Shown here in pieces: positions 18,098 to 28,334 of a stretch of 64,000 nucleotides of DNA. A program made the translations under genes and the position numbers. Positions within the stretch are counted from its first letter, which is position 1. Each line of letters opens with the position of its first letter. The notes beneath the pieces are model-generated. The model saw only the letters and a list, made by a program, of their open reading frames with translations. It was not told the DNA's origin and did no database searches. Where the stretch lies: the NCBI RefSeq assembly GCF_001556185.1, contig NZ_LSIJ01000011.1:1-64000 (forward strand). Reading direction: 5' to 3'. The stretch comes from Sphingomonas sp. CCH10-B3. GTDB lineage: Bacteria; Pseudomonadota; Alphaproteobacteria; Sphingomonadales; Sphingomonadaceae.

Positions 18098-19528
18098 CTA
18101 GCCGAGTGTTGGCCGGAGGAAATCGGGGAAGGGGCCGTCCCAATTGTCCTCGCCGACGGGCTTGCCGCGCTCGGCCGGCCCCGCTGGTGCCTCGCTGCGC
18201 GGACGAGGCGCAGGAGGCGTTGCTGATCGCGCCGGAGGGGCGGGCGCCACAGCGCGTGCTTCTTCCGCTGGTATCTCGCCAGCCTCGGCGCGCTTGCCGC
18301 CACGACGGCTGCGCTTCGGGCGCTCGTCGGCGCGGTCGTCGCGGCTGTCATCGGGCGTTTCGGGAGCCTTCTTGGCTTTCGCCCGCGGCTTGGTCGGCGC
18401 GCTGTCGTCCGACGGTTCGGCGGCACCGATGCGCTCGATCGTCTGGCCGGTCAGCTTTTCGATATTGGCAATGTTCTCGGCGTCGTCAGGGGTAATGAGC
18501 GTGAAGGCGATGCCGGTCGCGCCTGCGCGGCCCGTGCGGCCGATGCGGTGGACATAATCATCGGGATGCCACGGCGCGTCATAATTGAAGACATGGCTGA
18601 CGCCCTTGATGTCGAGTCCGCGCGCGGCGACGTCGGACGCGACGAGGATGTTGATGTCGCCCGACTTGAACCGGTCGAGTTCGGCGATCCGTTCGGATTG
18701 CTCCATGTCGCCATGGATTTCGCCCGACCGCATCCCTTCGCGCTTCAGGATCTTGTTGAGATCGCGCACCGTCGTCTTGCGGTTGCAGAAGATGATCGCG
18801 GTGCGGACATCGTCGCCGAGCAGCCCGATCAGCCGGTCGCGCTTCCTGGTCGCGCTGACAGGCACCAGATATTGCTTGATGTTGGTGTTGGTCGTCGCCG
18901 GGCGGGCAACCTCGATCGTCTTGGGATTCTCAAGGAACTTGTCGGCCAGCTTCTTGATCGGCGGTGGCATCGTCGCCGAAAACAGCAGGGTCTGGCGCTG
19001 TTTCGGCAGCTTGGTGCAGATTTCCTCGATATCGGGGATGAACCCCATGTCGAGCATCCGGTCGGCCTCGTCGATCACCAGCAGCGAACAGCCGTTGAGC
19101 ATGATCTTGCCGCGCCCGAACAGGTCCATCAGCCGCCCCGGCGTCGCGATCAGCACATCGACGCCCTTTTCGAGCGCGGCGAGCTGGTCCCCCATCGAGA
19201 CGCCGCCGATGAGCAGTGCCATCGAAAGCTTGTGATATTTGCCGTATTTCTCAAAATTCTCGGCGACCTGCGCGGCAAGCTCGCGGGTCGGCTCGAGGAT
19301 CAGCGAGCGCGGCATCCGCGCGCGGCTGCGGCCGTGGGCAAGGATGTCGATCATCGGCAGCACGAAGCTGGCGGTCTTGCCGGTGCCGGTCTGGGCAATG
19401 CCGATGATGTCGCGCATCATCAGCACGGACGGAATCGCGTTCGCCTGAATAGGCGTGGGTTCAGTATAGCCCGATTCAGTGACCGCGCGCAAAAGTTCGT
19501 CGGAAAGGCCGAGATCGGCAAATGTCAT
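18098..19528 (-). CDS. DEAD-box ATP-dependent RNA helicase
   Basis: The protein of about 476 residues unwinds RNA and probably takes part in ribosome assembly or mRNA decay. All helicase motifs are present: Q motif (PTPIQANAI), AQTGTGKT (45-52), PTRELA, TPGR, DEAD, SAT, the ARGLD motif and [10 protein letters not shown]. After the second RecA domain (about residue 370) there is a disordered tail rich in Lys/Arg/Pro/Ala, ending [11 protein letters not shown]. The layout is RhlE-like. ATG at 19528 is chosen; an upstream in-frame start at 19567 would add 13 unconserved residues. Confidence 0.93.
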   Translation of the reverse strand: MTFADLGLSDELLRAVTESGYTEPTPIQANAIPSVLMMRDIIGIAQTGTGKTASFVLPMIDILAHGRSRARMPRSLILEPTRELAAQVAENFEKYGKYHKLSMALLIGGVSMGDQLAALEKGVDVLIATPGRLMDLFGRGKIMLNGCSLLVIDEADRMLDMGFIPDIEEICTKLPKQRQTLLFSATMPPPIKKLADKFLENPKTIEVARPATTNTNIKQYLVPVSATRKRDRLIGLLGDDVRTAIIFCNRKTTVRDLNKILKREGMRSGEIHGDMEQSERIAELDRFKSGDINILVASDVAARGLDIKGVSHVFNYDAPWHPDDYVHRIGRTGRAGATGIAFTLITPDDAENIANIEKLTGQTIERIGAAEPSDDSAPTKPRAKAKKAPETPDDSRDDRADERPKRSRRGGKRAEAGEIPAEEARAVAPAPPARSATPPAPRPRSEAPAGPAERGKPVGEDNWDGPFPDFLRPTLG

Positions 19529-19615
19529 AATGTGTCCGGAAATACCCGGCCATTGCCGGGGAAACATGGGGCAGCGCTTGCGGATTCCACGGCGCTTGTC
19601 AAGGTTTCGGCCCGG

Positions 19616-20023
19616 TTACCGCTTGGGCACGAGCCGCTTGAACGCGCGGATTTCGCAGGCCGCGCCGGATCGCGAACGGACCGCGTCGCGCCGCGCGCAG
19701 ACCCGGCCATCGGCGGCGGGCTTGATGTAGAAGCCCGAATAGAAATCGATCGCCGGGCATTTGTCACCGAGCAGCGCGCGCAGCCGGCGCCCATCGCTGA
19801 AGTAAAGATCGACGCTGCCGTTGTTCGTGAACGCCGCGCCGGCAATCCCGTCGAGCAAAGTACAGCGATCGGCACGCTTTTCGCGCCATTCGATCGGCTT
19901 GACCGGGGCTAGTCGCGGCACGCGGATTACCAATCGCTGGCGAATGGTGAGTTGCGACAGCTGCTGGCCTTCGCCCGGGTCGCCGAGCAGCGCCATTGCC
20001 AGGAAAGTGATCGCCGGAATCAT
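19616..20023 (-). CDS. Secreted protein of unknown function, conserved cysteine pattern
   Basis: This 135-residue protein begins MIPAITFLAMALLGDPGEG, a short signal peptide. The mature part has an acidic/basic region, DRCTLLDGIAGAAF and GSVDLYFSDGRRL, then a distinctive C-terminal signature KCPAIDFYSGFYIKP, CARRD, and RSGAACEIRAFKRLVP. The four cysteines suggest two disulfides in the periplasm. I have the impression that similar proteins are common in sphingomonads but know no function. It is divergent from the FAD-linked oxidase and convergent with nothing; the helicase lies downstream in the same direction. Confidence 0.62.
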   Translation of the reverse strand: MIPAITFLAMALLGDPGEGQQLSQLTIRQRLVIRVPRLAPVKPIEWREKRADRCTLLDGIAGAAFTNNGSVDLYFSDGRRLRALLGDKCPAIDFYSGFYIKPAADGRVCARRDAVRSRSGAACEIRAFKRLVPKR

Positions 20024-20102
20024 GATGGCATATCGGCATAGCCGGGCCGCTTGAACAACCGATGAATTGGCGCGGCGCCCGCCACATGATAGCGCGGTCG
20101 CC

Positions 20103-21551
20103 ATGACCGAGCCGCAAAACGCCCTGATCACCGTCGTCCGCGCGCGCTTCGGCGCCAAAGCGGTGATCGTCGATCCGCACGACGTCGCGCCGTGGCTCAG
20201 CGACTGGCGCGGGCGCTATCACGGGCGCGCAGCTGCGATCCTTGCGCCTGGCTCGACCGAGGAAGTGGCAGCGATCGTCGGGCTGGCGCATGACGCGGGC
20301 GTCGCGCTGGTGCCGCAGGGCGGGAATACCTCAATGGTCGGCGGCGCGACGCCGCCCGCCGATGGCAGTGCGCTCATCCTGTCGACGCGGCGCCTGAACC
20401 GCATCCGTTCGGTCGATGCCGACGCGGGGCTGGCGATTGCCGAAGCCGGTGTGATTCTCGCCGATCTGCATGCCGCAGCGCTCGCGGTGGGACGGCGCTT
20501 CCCGCTAACGCTTGGCGCGCGCGGCTCAGCGACGATCGGCGGACTGGTGTCGACCAATGCCGGCGGCACGCAGGTGCTGCGCTTCGGGACGATGCGTTCG
20601 CTGGTTGCGGGAGTCGAGGCCGTGCTGCCCGACGGATCTGTGCACGACGGGCTTGCCGCGCTGAAAAAGGACAATCGCGGCTATGACCTGAAGGAACTGC
20701 TGGTCGGTGCCGAGGGGACGCTGGGCATCGTGACCGCCGCCACGCTGCGGCTGGTCCCGGCCGTTGCGGCGCGCGCGGTTGCTTGGTGCGGTCTGGCGAG
20801 CCCGGCCGATGCGCTGGCGTTGCTGCGGCACATGGAAGCGAAGACCAATACGGTCGAAAGCTTCGAAATCGTGCCGCAGGTGTCGCTCGATCTGGTGCTG
20901 CGCCACATTCCGGGCACGCGCGCGCCGCTCGGCGGCGTCCATCCGTGGCACGTGCTGATCGAGGCGACCGCTGCCGACGGTGCCGCCGAAGTGCCGACGG
21001 CACTGTTCGAACGCCTGCTCGCGCCCGCGCTCGCCGATGGCATGGTCGCCGATGCCGTGATCGCCGCCAGCGAAGCGCAGGCCGATGCCTTCTGGAAACT
21101 GCGCGATTCGATTTCGGAAGCCGAGCGCGCCAACGGCCCGGCGGTCCAGCACGACATTTCGGTACCGGTCGAGGCCATGCCGCGCTTCATGGTCGAGGCA
21201 GCGGCGGCGTGCGAGGCGCGCTTCCCCGGCACCAGCGCGAGCGGCTTCGGGCATCTGGGCGACGGCAATGTCCATTTTCACGTCCGCGCGCCCGCGGGTG
21301 TCGATGGCGAGCGCTGGTATGCCGAGGAAGCGCCGCGAATCACGCCCTTCGTCAACGATCTGGTGATCGCGGCGGGCGGATCGATTTCGGCCGAACACGG
21401 CATCGGCCAGATGAAGCTCGGCGAACTCGAGCGCTTGTCGAGCCCGGCGCGGCTGGCGGCGCTGCGCGCGATCAAGGCGGCGTTCGATCCCGGGGCGTTG
21501 ATGAACCCCGGCAAGCTCGTCGCGCTTGCACCCGCGCGCGCCGCGCCATAA
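20103..21551 (+). CDS. FAD-binding oxidoreductase, D-2-hydroxyacid dehydrogenase type
   Basis: The 482-residue protein has the PCMH/VAO FAD-binding domain in the first half (PQGGNTSMVGGATP, GARGSATIGGLVSTNAGGT, KDNRGYDLKELLVGAEGTLG) and the FAD-linked oxidase C-terminal domain with GHLGDGNVHFHV and EHGIGQMKLGEL. This combination is that of D-2-hydroxyglutarate, D-lactate and glycolate (GlcD) dehydrogenases, which oxidise D-2-hydroxyacids and pass electrons to a quinone or ETF. The His residues of the HGN-VHFH segment probably bind a metal near the substrate. ATG at 20103 is chosen over an upstream TTG. The exact substrate cannot be assigned. Confidence 0.88.
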   Translation: MTEPQNALITVVRARFGAKAVIVDPHDVAPWLSDWRGRYHGRAAAILAPGSTEEVAAIVGLAHDAGVALVPQGGNTSMVGGATPPADGSALILSTRRLNRIRSVDADAGLAIAEAGVILADLHAAALAVGRRFPLTLGARGSATIGGLVSTNAGGTQVLRFGTMRSLVAGVEAVLPDGSVHDGLAALKKDNRGYDLKELLVGAEGTLGIVTAATLRLVPAVAARAVAWCGLASPADALALLRHMEAKTNTVESFEIVPQVSLDLVLRHIPGTRAPLGGVHPWHVLIEATAADGAAEVPTALFERLLAPALADGMVADAVIAASEAQADAFWKLRDSISEAERANGPAVQHDISVPVEAMPRFMVEAAAACEARFPGTSASGFGHLGDGNVHFHVRAPAGVDGERWYAEEAPRITPFVNDLVIAAGGSISAEHGIGQMKLGELERLSSPARLAALRAIKAAFDPGALMNPGKLVALAPARAAP

Positions 21552-21610
21552 GGCCTGCGACTCGTAGGGCCCGGGGGGACTTGGCCTTTCGTTCTGATGG
21601 AGATTTTTCG

Positions 21611-22384
21611 ATGGCCAGCGCGCCCAAACCGCTTCCGCTTTTCTACAACGGCCTCGAGCCGCTTTCGAGCCAGCTGCACGCCGATTACCGCGCCAAGCCG
21701 CAGGACAAGGCACCTTTCCTTGTCAACCAGCATGCGATTCCGATCACGGTCGACGAATTTGCCCTCGCCCAGCGCTTCATGCCGATCGTGTTTTCGAGCG
21801 GTGACGATCCCATCCCGCTCGCGCTGATGGGCCTGAACGAAGGCGTCAATGTCTTCGTCGATGCCGAAGGTGCACTGCTCGACAATACGCTGTACGTGCC
21901 GGCCTATATCCGCCGCTATCCGTACATGCTTGCGCGGCTGACGCCCGATGCGCAGGAATTGTCGCTGTGCTTCGATCCGACCTATGACGCGATCGGCAAG
22001 CTCGACGAAGGCGAAGCGCTGTTCGCCGATGGCCAGCCGACCGAGTTCACCAAGAACGTCCTCCAGTTCAACGAAATGTTCGAACAGGCCGGTGCCCGCA
22101 CGCAGGCGTTCATGACCGAGCTGAAGGACAGCGGCCTGCTGATGGACGGCGAAGTGACGATCCAGCCGCAGGGCGTCGACAAGCCCTTCGTCTATCGCGG
22201 CTTCCAGATGGTCGACGAAACCAAGCTCGTCGATCTGCGCGGCGACGCTTTGCGCAAGATGTCGCAGTCGGGCATGCTGCCGCTGCTCTATGCCCACCTG
22301 TTCTCGCTGGCGCTGATGCGCGAAATTTTCGAACGGCAGGTCACTCAGGGCAAGATGCCGGTGCCGGAACTGACGGTAAACTGA
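21611..22384 (+). CDS. SapC family protein
   Basis: The 257-residue protein belongs to the SapC family first described as an S-layer-associated protein. The conserved start PLFYNGLEPLSSQLHADYR, the VPAYIRRYPYML segment and the C-terminal FQMVDETKLVDLRGDALRKM stretch are visible. It has no signal peptide or membrane segment. GGAG eight bases upstream supports the ATG at 21611. Its biochemical role is not established. A candidate small RNA transcription unit follows it. Confidence 0.82.
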   Translation: MASAPKPLPLFYNGLEPLSSQLHADYRAKPQDKAPFLVNQHAIPITVDEFALAQRFMPIVFSSGDDPIPLALMGLNEGVNVFVDAEGALLDNTLYVPAYIRRYPYMLARLTPDAQELSLCFDPTYDAIGKLDEGEALFADGQPTEFTKNVLQFNEMFEQAGARTQAFMTELKDSGLLMDGEVTIQPQGVDKPFVYRGFQMVDETKLVDLRGDALRKMSQSGMLPLLYAHLFSLALMREIFERQVTQGKMPVPELTVN

Positions 22385-22433
22385 GCCTTTTCGTGCAAAA
22401 TCCGGTCCGGCCGTGAAAGCGGCCGAGCCCGGG

Positions 22434-22462
22434 TTGAACCGGTTGACTGTCTTTCCTATATC
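22434..22462 (+). promoter_or_regulatory. Candidate promoter of the small RNA
   Basis: TTGAAC (22434-22439) and TATATC (22457-22462) are separated by exactly 17 bases; each matches the sigma70 consensus at four of six positions. The predicted start is near 22469. A second TTGACT (22443) is too close to the -10 to be its -35. Confidence 0.42.
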
Positions 22463-22468
22463 GTTGTG

Positions 22469-22573
22469 GCGCGGCTCGTGTCCCCCCCTTTCGCGGGCCC
22501 GCGCGGCGTGGCTTTCAGCCATGCCCTCCCTGAACCTTGGCCACCTCGTGCTTCGTGCACGAGGTGGTTTTTT
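22469..22573 (+). ncRNA. Candidate trans-acting small RNA with CCCUCCC loop
   Basis: Between sapC and the convergent amidohydrolase lie a plausible promoter, a GC-palindromic 5' part (CGCGGGCCCGCG near 22492-22503), a 9-bp hairpin (GGCGTGGCT at 22505-22513 with AGCCATGCC at 22517-22525, one G-U pair), a single-stranded stretch containing CCCTCCCT, and a strong intrinsic terminator. The predicted transcript is about 105 nt. A C/U-rich unpaired stretch able to pair with Shine-Dalgarno sequences is characteristic of several alphaproteobacterial small RNAs. I do not recognise a specific Rfam family. It could alternatively be just a long 3' trailer of sapC mRNA. Confidence 0.45.
22541..22573 (+). 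terminator. Strong intrinsic terminator
   Basis: CCACCTCGTGC (22541-22551) and GCACGAGGTGG (22557-22567) form a perfect 11-bp stem with a five-base loop, followed directly by six T residues. It lies 157 bases after the sapC stop, which is far for an ordinary terminator and supports a separate small transcript. Confidence 0.85.
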
Positions 22574-22597
22574 ATTGGCGCGGCTATTTGTGGACGC

Positions 22598-23455
22598 CTA
22601 TTCGGCTGCGACCGGCAGTGGCACCGCGCGCGCCTCATCGGCCAGTGCGGCGAACATCCGCCGCAACAGCCGCGCGCAGGCGGCGAGCCCGGGACCTGGC
22701 CGGTCGCTCATCGCATCGAGATAGAGTTGCCGGTCGACTTCGATCTGCACGGCATGGATTGCGCGATCGGGCGCAGCGTGGACATCAAGGATATGGCCGC
22801 CGGCATAGGGCGTGTTGAGTGCATGCGCGATCCCGGCGGCGTCGGCTTCGGCCTCGATCCGGTTGACGAAGCGCGCGGCGGCGCTGCGCCCGAACCGGTC
22901 GCCGAACACGATCTGCGCAGCCTCGCCTCTGCGGCCGAGCGGCGGCATCGAATGAAGATCGACAAGCACTGCCGTGCCGAAGCGCGCGCGCGCCGCCGCC
23001 AGCGCCTGACCGAGCGCGGCGTGATAAGGCCGGTGGTGCTGCGCGATCCGCGCCTCGACATCGCGCGCGCGCAGTCGGCTGCGCCAGATGTCGTCGATTG
23101 TGCCGACGCGGCGCGGCACCAGCCCCAGGCCACTGCGCAGCTTGAGCGACGGCGCCGGCTGGCGGCGCGGGTCGGCGCCGTCATCGATCATCGGGTCGCG
23201 CTCATGCTCGCCGCGGTTGAGGTCGATCCACGCGCGCGGGGTGCGCTGGATCAACATCACTTCGTCGCCATGCGCGGCGCGCGCGAGCGAATCGACATGC
23301 CGGTCTTCCAGCGCCACCAGTTCGGCGATCCGCACTCGCACCGCCGCTGCCATTGCGGCGGGATAGTCGCGCCCGCCATGCGGCACCGACACGACCAACG
23401 GGCTGGTCGGGATGACCGGACCAAGCCGGTCGAAGCTGGGGCCGGGGTCTGCCAT
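22598..23455 (-). CDS. N-formylglutamate amidohydrolase family protein
   Basis: The 285-residue protein matches the N-formylglutamate amidohydrolase fold: VVSVPHGGRDYP near residues 21-32, DRHVDSLARAA, the RAWIDLNRGEHERDP segment, VDLHSMPP for metal binding, and GGHILDVHAAP. The enzyme releases formate from N-formyl-L-glutamate, the last step of one histidine degradation route, but no hut genes are nearby, so other N-acyl amino acid substrates are possible. No signal peptide is seen. It is convergent with sapC and divergent from cpdR. Confidence 0.85.
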   Translation of the reverse strand: MADPGPSFDRLGPVIPTSPLVVSVPHGGRDYPAAMAAAVRVRIAELVALEDRHVDSLARAAHGDEVMLIQRTPRAWIDLNRGEHERDPMIDDGADPRRQPAPSLKLRSGLGLVPRRVGTIDDIWRSRLRARDVEARIAQHHRPYHAALGQALAAARARFGTAVLVDLHSMPPLGRRGEAAQIVFGDRFGRSAAARFVNRIEAEADAAGIAHALNTPYAGGHILDVHAAPDRAIHAVQIEVDRQLYLDAMSDRPGPGLAACARLLRRMFAALADEARAVPLPVAAE

Positions 23456-23565
23456 CGTCCTACGGGCTTAGGCGAGCGACCGGCGCCCGGCAATCGCTGT
23501 GCCTGTGCTGGAAAATATTAAAGGCTTCGCGCATAAGATGCGAACAGAAGGGACGCGAACCGGCG

Positions 23566-23943
23566 ATGATACGAATCCTGCTTGCCGAAGATGATCGGGT
23601 GATGCGCGAATATCTGACCCGCGCGCTCGAACGGTCGGGCTATGCGGTTTCCGCGGTCGACCGTGGGACGGCGGCAATCCCGCTGCTCGAATCGGAGCCG
23701 TTCGATCTGCTGCTGACCGACATCGTGATGCCCGAGATGGACGGCATCGAGCTTGCGCAAAAGGCCGGCGAAATGTGCCCCGATCTGCGCGTGATGTTCA
23801 TTACCGGCTTTGCTGCGGTCACGCTGAAGGCCGGCAAGACAATGCCGCAGGCGCGCGTGCTGTCGAAGCCGTTTCATCTGCGCGATCTGGTGCTGGAGGT
23901 CGACCGGCTGTTCGAGATGGAAAGCATCACCGGACGGCATTGA
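23566..23943 (+). CDS. cpdR: Cell cycle response regulator CpdR
   Basis: CpdR is a single-domain response regulator that, unphosphorylated, recruits ClpXP to the cell pole for regulated proteolysis in Caulobacter. The 125-residue protein is a receiver domain only: acidic pair Asp9-Asp10, phosphoacceptor Asp52 (LLLTDIVMPEMDG), Thr80 and Lys101 in SKPF. The segments EYLTRALERSGYAV and QKAGEMCPDLRVMFITGFAAV follow the CpdR subfamily. The C-terminus ends with TGRH. No CtrA binding site is seen upstream. tRNA-Val lies 43 bases downstream with its own promoter-like sequence. Confidence 0.9.
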   Translation: MIRILLAEDDRVMREYLTRALERSGYAVSAVDRGTAAIPLLESEPFDLLLTDIVMPEMDGIELAQKAGEMCPDLRVMFITGFAAVTLKAGKTMPQARVLSKPFHLRDLVLEVDRLFEMESITGRH

Positions 23944-23946
23944 GGG

Positions 23947-23975
23947 TTGCAAGCTTGAAGGGCGCCGGTTATGGC
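23947..23975 (+). promoter_or_regulatory. Candidate promoter of tRNA-Val
   Basis: TTGCAA (23947-23952) and TATGGC (23970-23975) are 17 bases apart and place a transcription start about five bases upstream of the tRNA 5' end. Consensus match is moderate. Confidence 0.4.
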
Positions 23976-23986
23976 GCGCTTCCCGT

Positions 23987-24061
23987 GGGCGTGTAGCTCA
24001 GTGGTAGAGCACTGTGTTGACATCGCAGGGGTCGCAAGTTCAATCCTTGCCACGCCCACCA
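23987..24061 (+). tRNA. tRNA-Val (anticodon GAC)
   Basis: The cloverleaf folds cleanly: acceptor stem GGGCGTG/CACGCCC, D-stem GCTC/GAGC, anticodon stem CTGTG/CGCAG with loop TTGACAT giving anticodon GAC (valine, GUC and GUU codons), and T-stem GCAAG/CTTGC around TTCAATC. The discriminator base is A and the CCA tail is encoded. It is followed by an intrinsic terminator. Confidence 0.97.
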
Positions 24062-24067
24062 TTAAAG

Positions 24068-24100
24068 GCCCGCCTGGTCTCGCGACCCGGCGGGCTTTTT
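24068..24100 (+). terminator. Intrinsic terminator after tRNA-Val
   Basis: GCCCGCC (24068-24074) pairs with GGCGGGC (24089-24095) and is followed by five T residues, seven bases after the tRNA 3' end. Confidence 0.85.
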
Positions 24101-24131
24101 CGTGGGCGCCACCGAGCCCTACTGATGGCGC

Positions 24132-26240
24132 TTACGCGGCGCGCAGCCGGAAGATGGCGACGCCTTCCGCCCGCATCGGCGGGACCGGCAGCCCCGCTTC
24201 GGCCAGCCAGTCACCCGCGAAGGTCGCGTCGCCGTTGCGCATGCGGGCGAACAGCGGCGGCAGTTCGGCGCCGTCGTGCATTTCCAGATGGCATGTAAGC
24301 GCGGGCACGCCCGCAAGCATCGGCAGCCGGATAGGTTGCGGGCGGCGGTGGCTGGCGGGCGCGATGCGGGTGACGAGCAGGATCAGGTCGCCGGGTTCGC
24401 CGACGGCATGCCAAACCAGTCCGTCGGCGGCCTCGCCCTGCCACACGCGGCCGCTGTGGAGACGAGCGCGCAAGGCCTTGTAGCGCGCGATTGCGTTCGC
24501 CAGCTCGGCGCGGCCGGCGGGATCGAGCGTGCCCGGGTCGAGCTCGACGCCGAAATGGCCGTGGAGCGCGACACTCGCGCGAAAGCCGAGCGACTGGCTG
24601 CGTCCCGTCGCATGCGCGGGGCTCGCGCCGACATGCGCGCCCATCAGTTCAGGGGGCATGAACGCCAGAAAACCGCGCTGGATCGCGACGCGGCTGACCG
24701 CGTCGAGATTGTCGCTGGTCCAGAAACGATGCGTGCGCGCGGCGATCCCGGCGTCGATACGCCCGCCGCCGCCGGCGCAGGCCTCGATCTCGACCGCCGG
24801 ATGCGCGGCGCGGATGCGGTCGATCAGCGCATAAGTGCCGGTGACCTGCGCATGATAGCGCGCGCGGCCTTGCGCATCCTCGGCAGGCGCAAGGTCGCGA
24901 TTATGGTCCCATTTCAGATAGCCGATCGGCAGCGTACCGAGCAGGGTATCGAGCCGCACGAAAAGGTAATCGCGAACCTCCGCCCGACCCATGTCGAGCA
25001 CGAGCTGGTTGCGCGCCGTGCGTAGCGGGCGGCCCGCCGCACCCAAAGCCCAGTCGGGATGCGCGCGGTAGAGATCGCTATCGGGATTGACCATTTCGGG
25101 TTCGACCCACAGCCCGAATTCCATGCCGAGCGCCGTGACGCGGTCGGCGAGCGCGGCCAGCCCTTTCGGATATTTGGCTGCGTCCGGTGTCCAGTCGCCA
25201 AGGCCACGGCGGTCGTTATCGCGGCCCGCGAACCAGCCGTCGTCGAGCACGAAGCGTTCGATTCCGATCGCGGCGGCGCGTTCGGCGAGCGCGCCGATCC
25301 GCGCTTCGTCATGGGCGAAGTAACAGGCTTCCCAGCTGTTGAGATGGACCGGGCGGGGCGGGGGCGGCGATCCCGCCCAGGGACCGCGTTGGCGGATCGC
25401 GGCATGGAAATTCTGGCTCGCGCCGTTCAGTCCCGCGCGCGAGAAGGTCGCGAGCAGCGGTGGCGCCGCGAAATGCTCGCCCGGTTGCAGCTGAATCTCG
25501 CCGGGCGCGAGCCAGACGCCTGCCTGCAGCGTCCAATAGCCTTCGTCGCTGCGGTCGATCGCCAGCGTGTGGTTGCCCGACCACGCAAGCTGGCAAGCGA
25601 AGACATCGCCGGCGTGCGCGGTCGCGCCGTCGCGCAGCACGAACAGCCCCGGCGGCCCGGCATGGCCGGTCAGCCCGCGCCGGTTCTCGCGCCGCCAGCC
25701 ATGGGCGGGCATCGGCTCGATCGTCTCGGCCAGCTCGGCATTGTGGCGACCGGTGAACGAGCGCACCCGCTGGCAATCGCCGGGGAGCGGCAGCAGCGCC
25801 GAGGCAAGCCAGACGAGGTCGAGCGGCGCGTCGCCTTGATTGGTAAGCCTAGCGCTTGCCTCGACCACATCGGTTGCGGGGTCGAGCGCGAACCGCTGGT
25901 CGAGCGTGATCCGGGCGACCGTGTCGGTCAGGCGCACGACCAGCGCATCGCCGTTACGCTCGACTACGCATCGGTCGAACTCGACGCCGACATGCTGCGC
26001 GCCGCGACTGGCGAGCACGAACGGGCGGTCGAACCAGCCGTTGCCGAACCCCGGCGCGGTGGTGAGTGGCAGGTCGGTATCGAGCGAAAAGGACGCGCTG
26101 CTCCGGCCATTGACGAGCGGCGCCAGCGCGACCTCGCTCGCGACGCGGCCGCCCCAGTGCCGCCAGATTGGTGCGCCCGTGTCGCGCACTTCCAGCACCA
26201 GCGAACAGTCGCGGCCGTGCAGCGCTTCGTATCGGGTCAT
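24132..26240 (-). CDS. Alpha-galactosidase, glycoside hydrolase family 36
   Basis: The 702-residue protein has the GH36 layout: an N-terminal beta-sandwich domain, a catalytic (beta/alpha)8 barrel beginning near PVHLNSWEACYF, and a C-terminal beta domain. The nucleophile is Asp445 in LKWDHNRD and the acid/base is Asp510 in WTSDN; FVLDDGWF, LWVEPEMVNPDS and CAGGGGRID are further family signatures. It hydrolyses terminal alpha-galactosides such as melibiose or raffinose. No signal peptide is evident, so it is probably cytoplasmic. No transporter or regulator lies beside it; it is divergent from pccB across a 211-base spacer. Confidence 0.92.
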   Translation of the reverse strand: MTRYEALHGRDCSLVLEVRDTGAPIWRHWGGRVASEVALAPLVNGRSSASFSLDTDLPLTTAPGFGNGWFDRPFVLASRGAQHVGVEFDRCVVERNGDALVVRLTDTVARITLDQRFALDPATDVVEASARLTNQGDAPLDLVWLASALLPLPGDCQRVRSFTGRHNAELAETIEPMPAHGWRRENRRGLTGHAGPPGLFVLRDGATAHAGDVFACQLAWSGNHTLAIDRSDEGYWTLQAGVWLAPGEIQLQPGEHFAAPPLLATFSRAGLNGASQNFHAAIRQRGPWAGSPPPPRPVHLNSWEACYFAHDEARIGALAERAAAIGIERFVLDDGWFAGRDNDRRGLGDWTPDAAKYPKGLAALADRVTALGMEFGLWVEPEMVNPDSDLYRAHPDWALGAAGRPLRTARNQLVLDMGRAEVRDYLFVRLDTLLGTLPIGYLKWDHNRDLAPAEDAQGRARYHAQVTGTYALIDRIRAAHPAVEIEACAGGGGRIDAGIAARTHRFWTSDNLDAVSRVAIQRGFLAFMPPELMGAHVGASPAHATGRSQSLGFRASVALHGHFGVELDPGTLDPAGRAELANAIARYKALRARLHSGRVWQGEAADGLVWHAVGEPGDLILLVTRIAPASHRRPQPIRLPMLAGVPALTCHLEMHDGAELPPLFARMRNGDATFAGDWLAEAGLPVPPMRAEGVAIFRLRAA

Positions 26241-26451
26241 GCAGCACCAATGCGGGGACGGGAAAAGACCGGCATTGTGACCTTCCTCATTCCCGGTCCG
26301 GCGGGCGATCAGTGGGCAGGCTTATGGTCGCCCCCGCCCGTCGATGCAATCATCGACCGCCCGCTGCCGCCCGTTTCCGATGCTGCACGGGCGCTTGCAT
26401 CCGTCGGCAAAGCTGGGAAAAGGGGCGCCGCACGCCAATTGGGGACACGCC
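26241..26451. other. Divergent intergenic region upstream of pccB and the alpha-galactosidase gene
   Basis: This 211-base spacer should hold the promoters for both divergent genes. I see no convincing -35/-10 pair, no TTTGCAA-type PccR motif and no stable hairpin. Confidence 0.5.
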
Positions 26452-27974
<1,523 letters not shown>

Positions 27975-27978
<4 letters not shown>

Positions 27979-28334
27979 GCAGGAAGCGATATCAGCTCCG
28001 GGCCGAAATGGAGGAGCGTTGGCCGACGCTCTATCAGTTTCTTGCTGCGTATTGCCATCAGGACTGGCCCTACTTTTACGGCAGCTTCGAGGAAGCCATT
28101 GAAGCGGCAATTTCAGATTATCCGCTAGACGCTCGCCAGCGAGTTCTTAAGGAATGGCGAGATTGCAATAGGACGGCAATGACAGGTGACGACATCCGGT
28201 CGACTTTGCAGGACGGTTTCAGCGTAAATGTGAACTTCACGACGCCCATTGATGGGCGTAACTTCTGGAACACCGTCTACGATAAGCTGATCGTCTCGGT
28301 GCGGGACGAAGTTGGAGAACGCTGGAAACCATGA
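27975..28334 (+). CDS. CdiI-like contact-dependent inhibition immunity protein (probable)
   Basis: This 119-residue protein has the pattern [18 protein letters not shown] followed by [16 protein letters not shown], which resembles the CdiI_2 immunity domain. Such proteins bind and neutralise the toxin tip of a CdiA or similar effector. It is a small acidic-basic alpha-rich protein with no signal peptide. No cdiA, cdiB or polymorphic toxin is in the window, so it is an orphan. Its GTG overlaps the pccB stop and its own stop overlaps the ATG of the epimerase gene, so it is embedded in the propionate operon. Base composition is lower in GC than its neighbours. Confidence 0.6.

Noticed and set aside
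22443..22462. TTGACT-N8-TATATC as the small RNA promoter
   Set aside because: An eight-base spacer is too short for sigma70; the TTGAAC nine bases upstream gives the correct 17-base spacing.
23516..23530. CtrA site upstream of cpdR
   Set aside because: A single TTAA half-site is present but the second half-site at N7 is missing.
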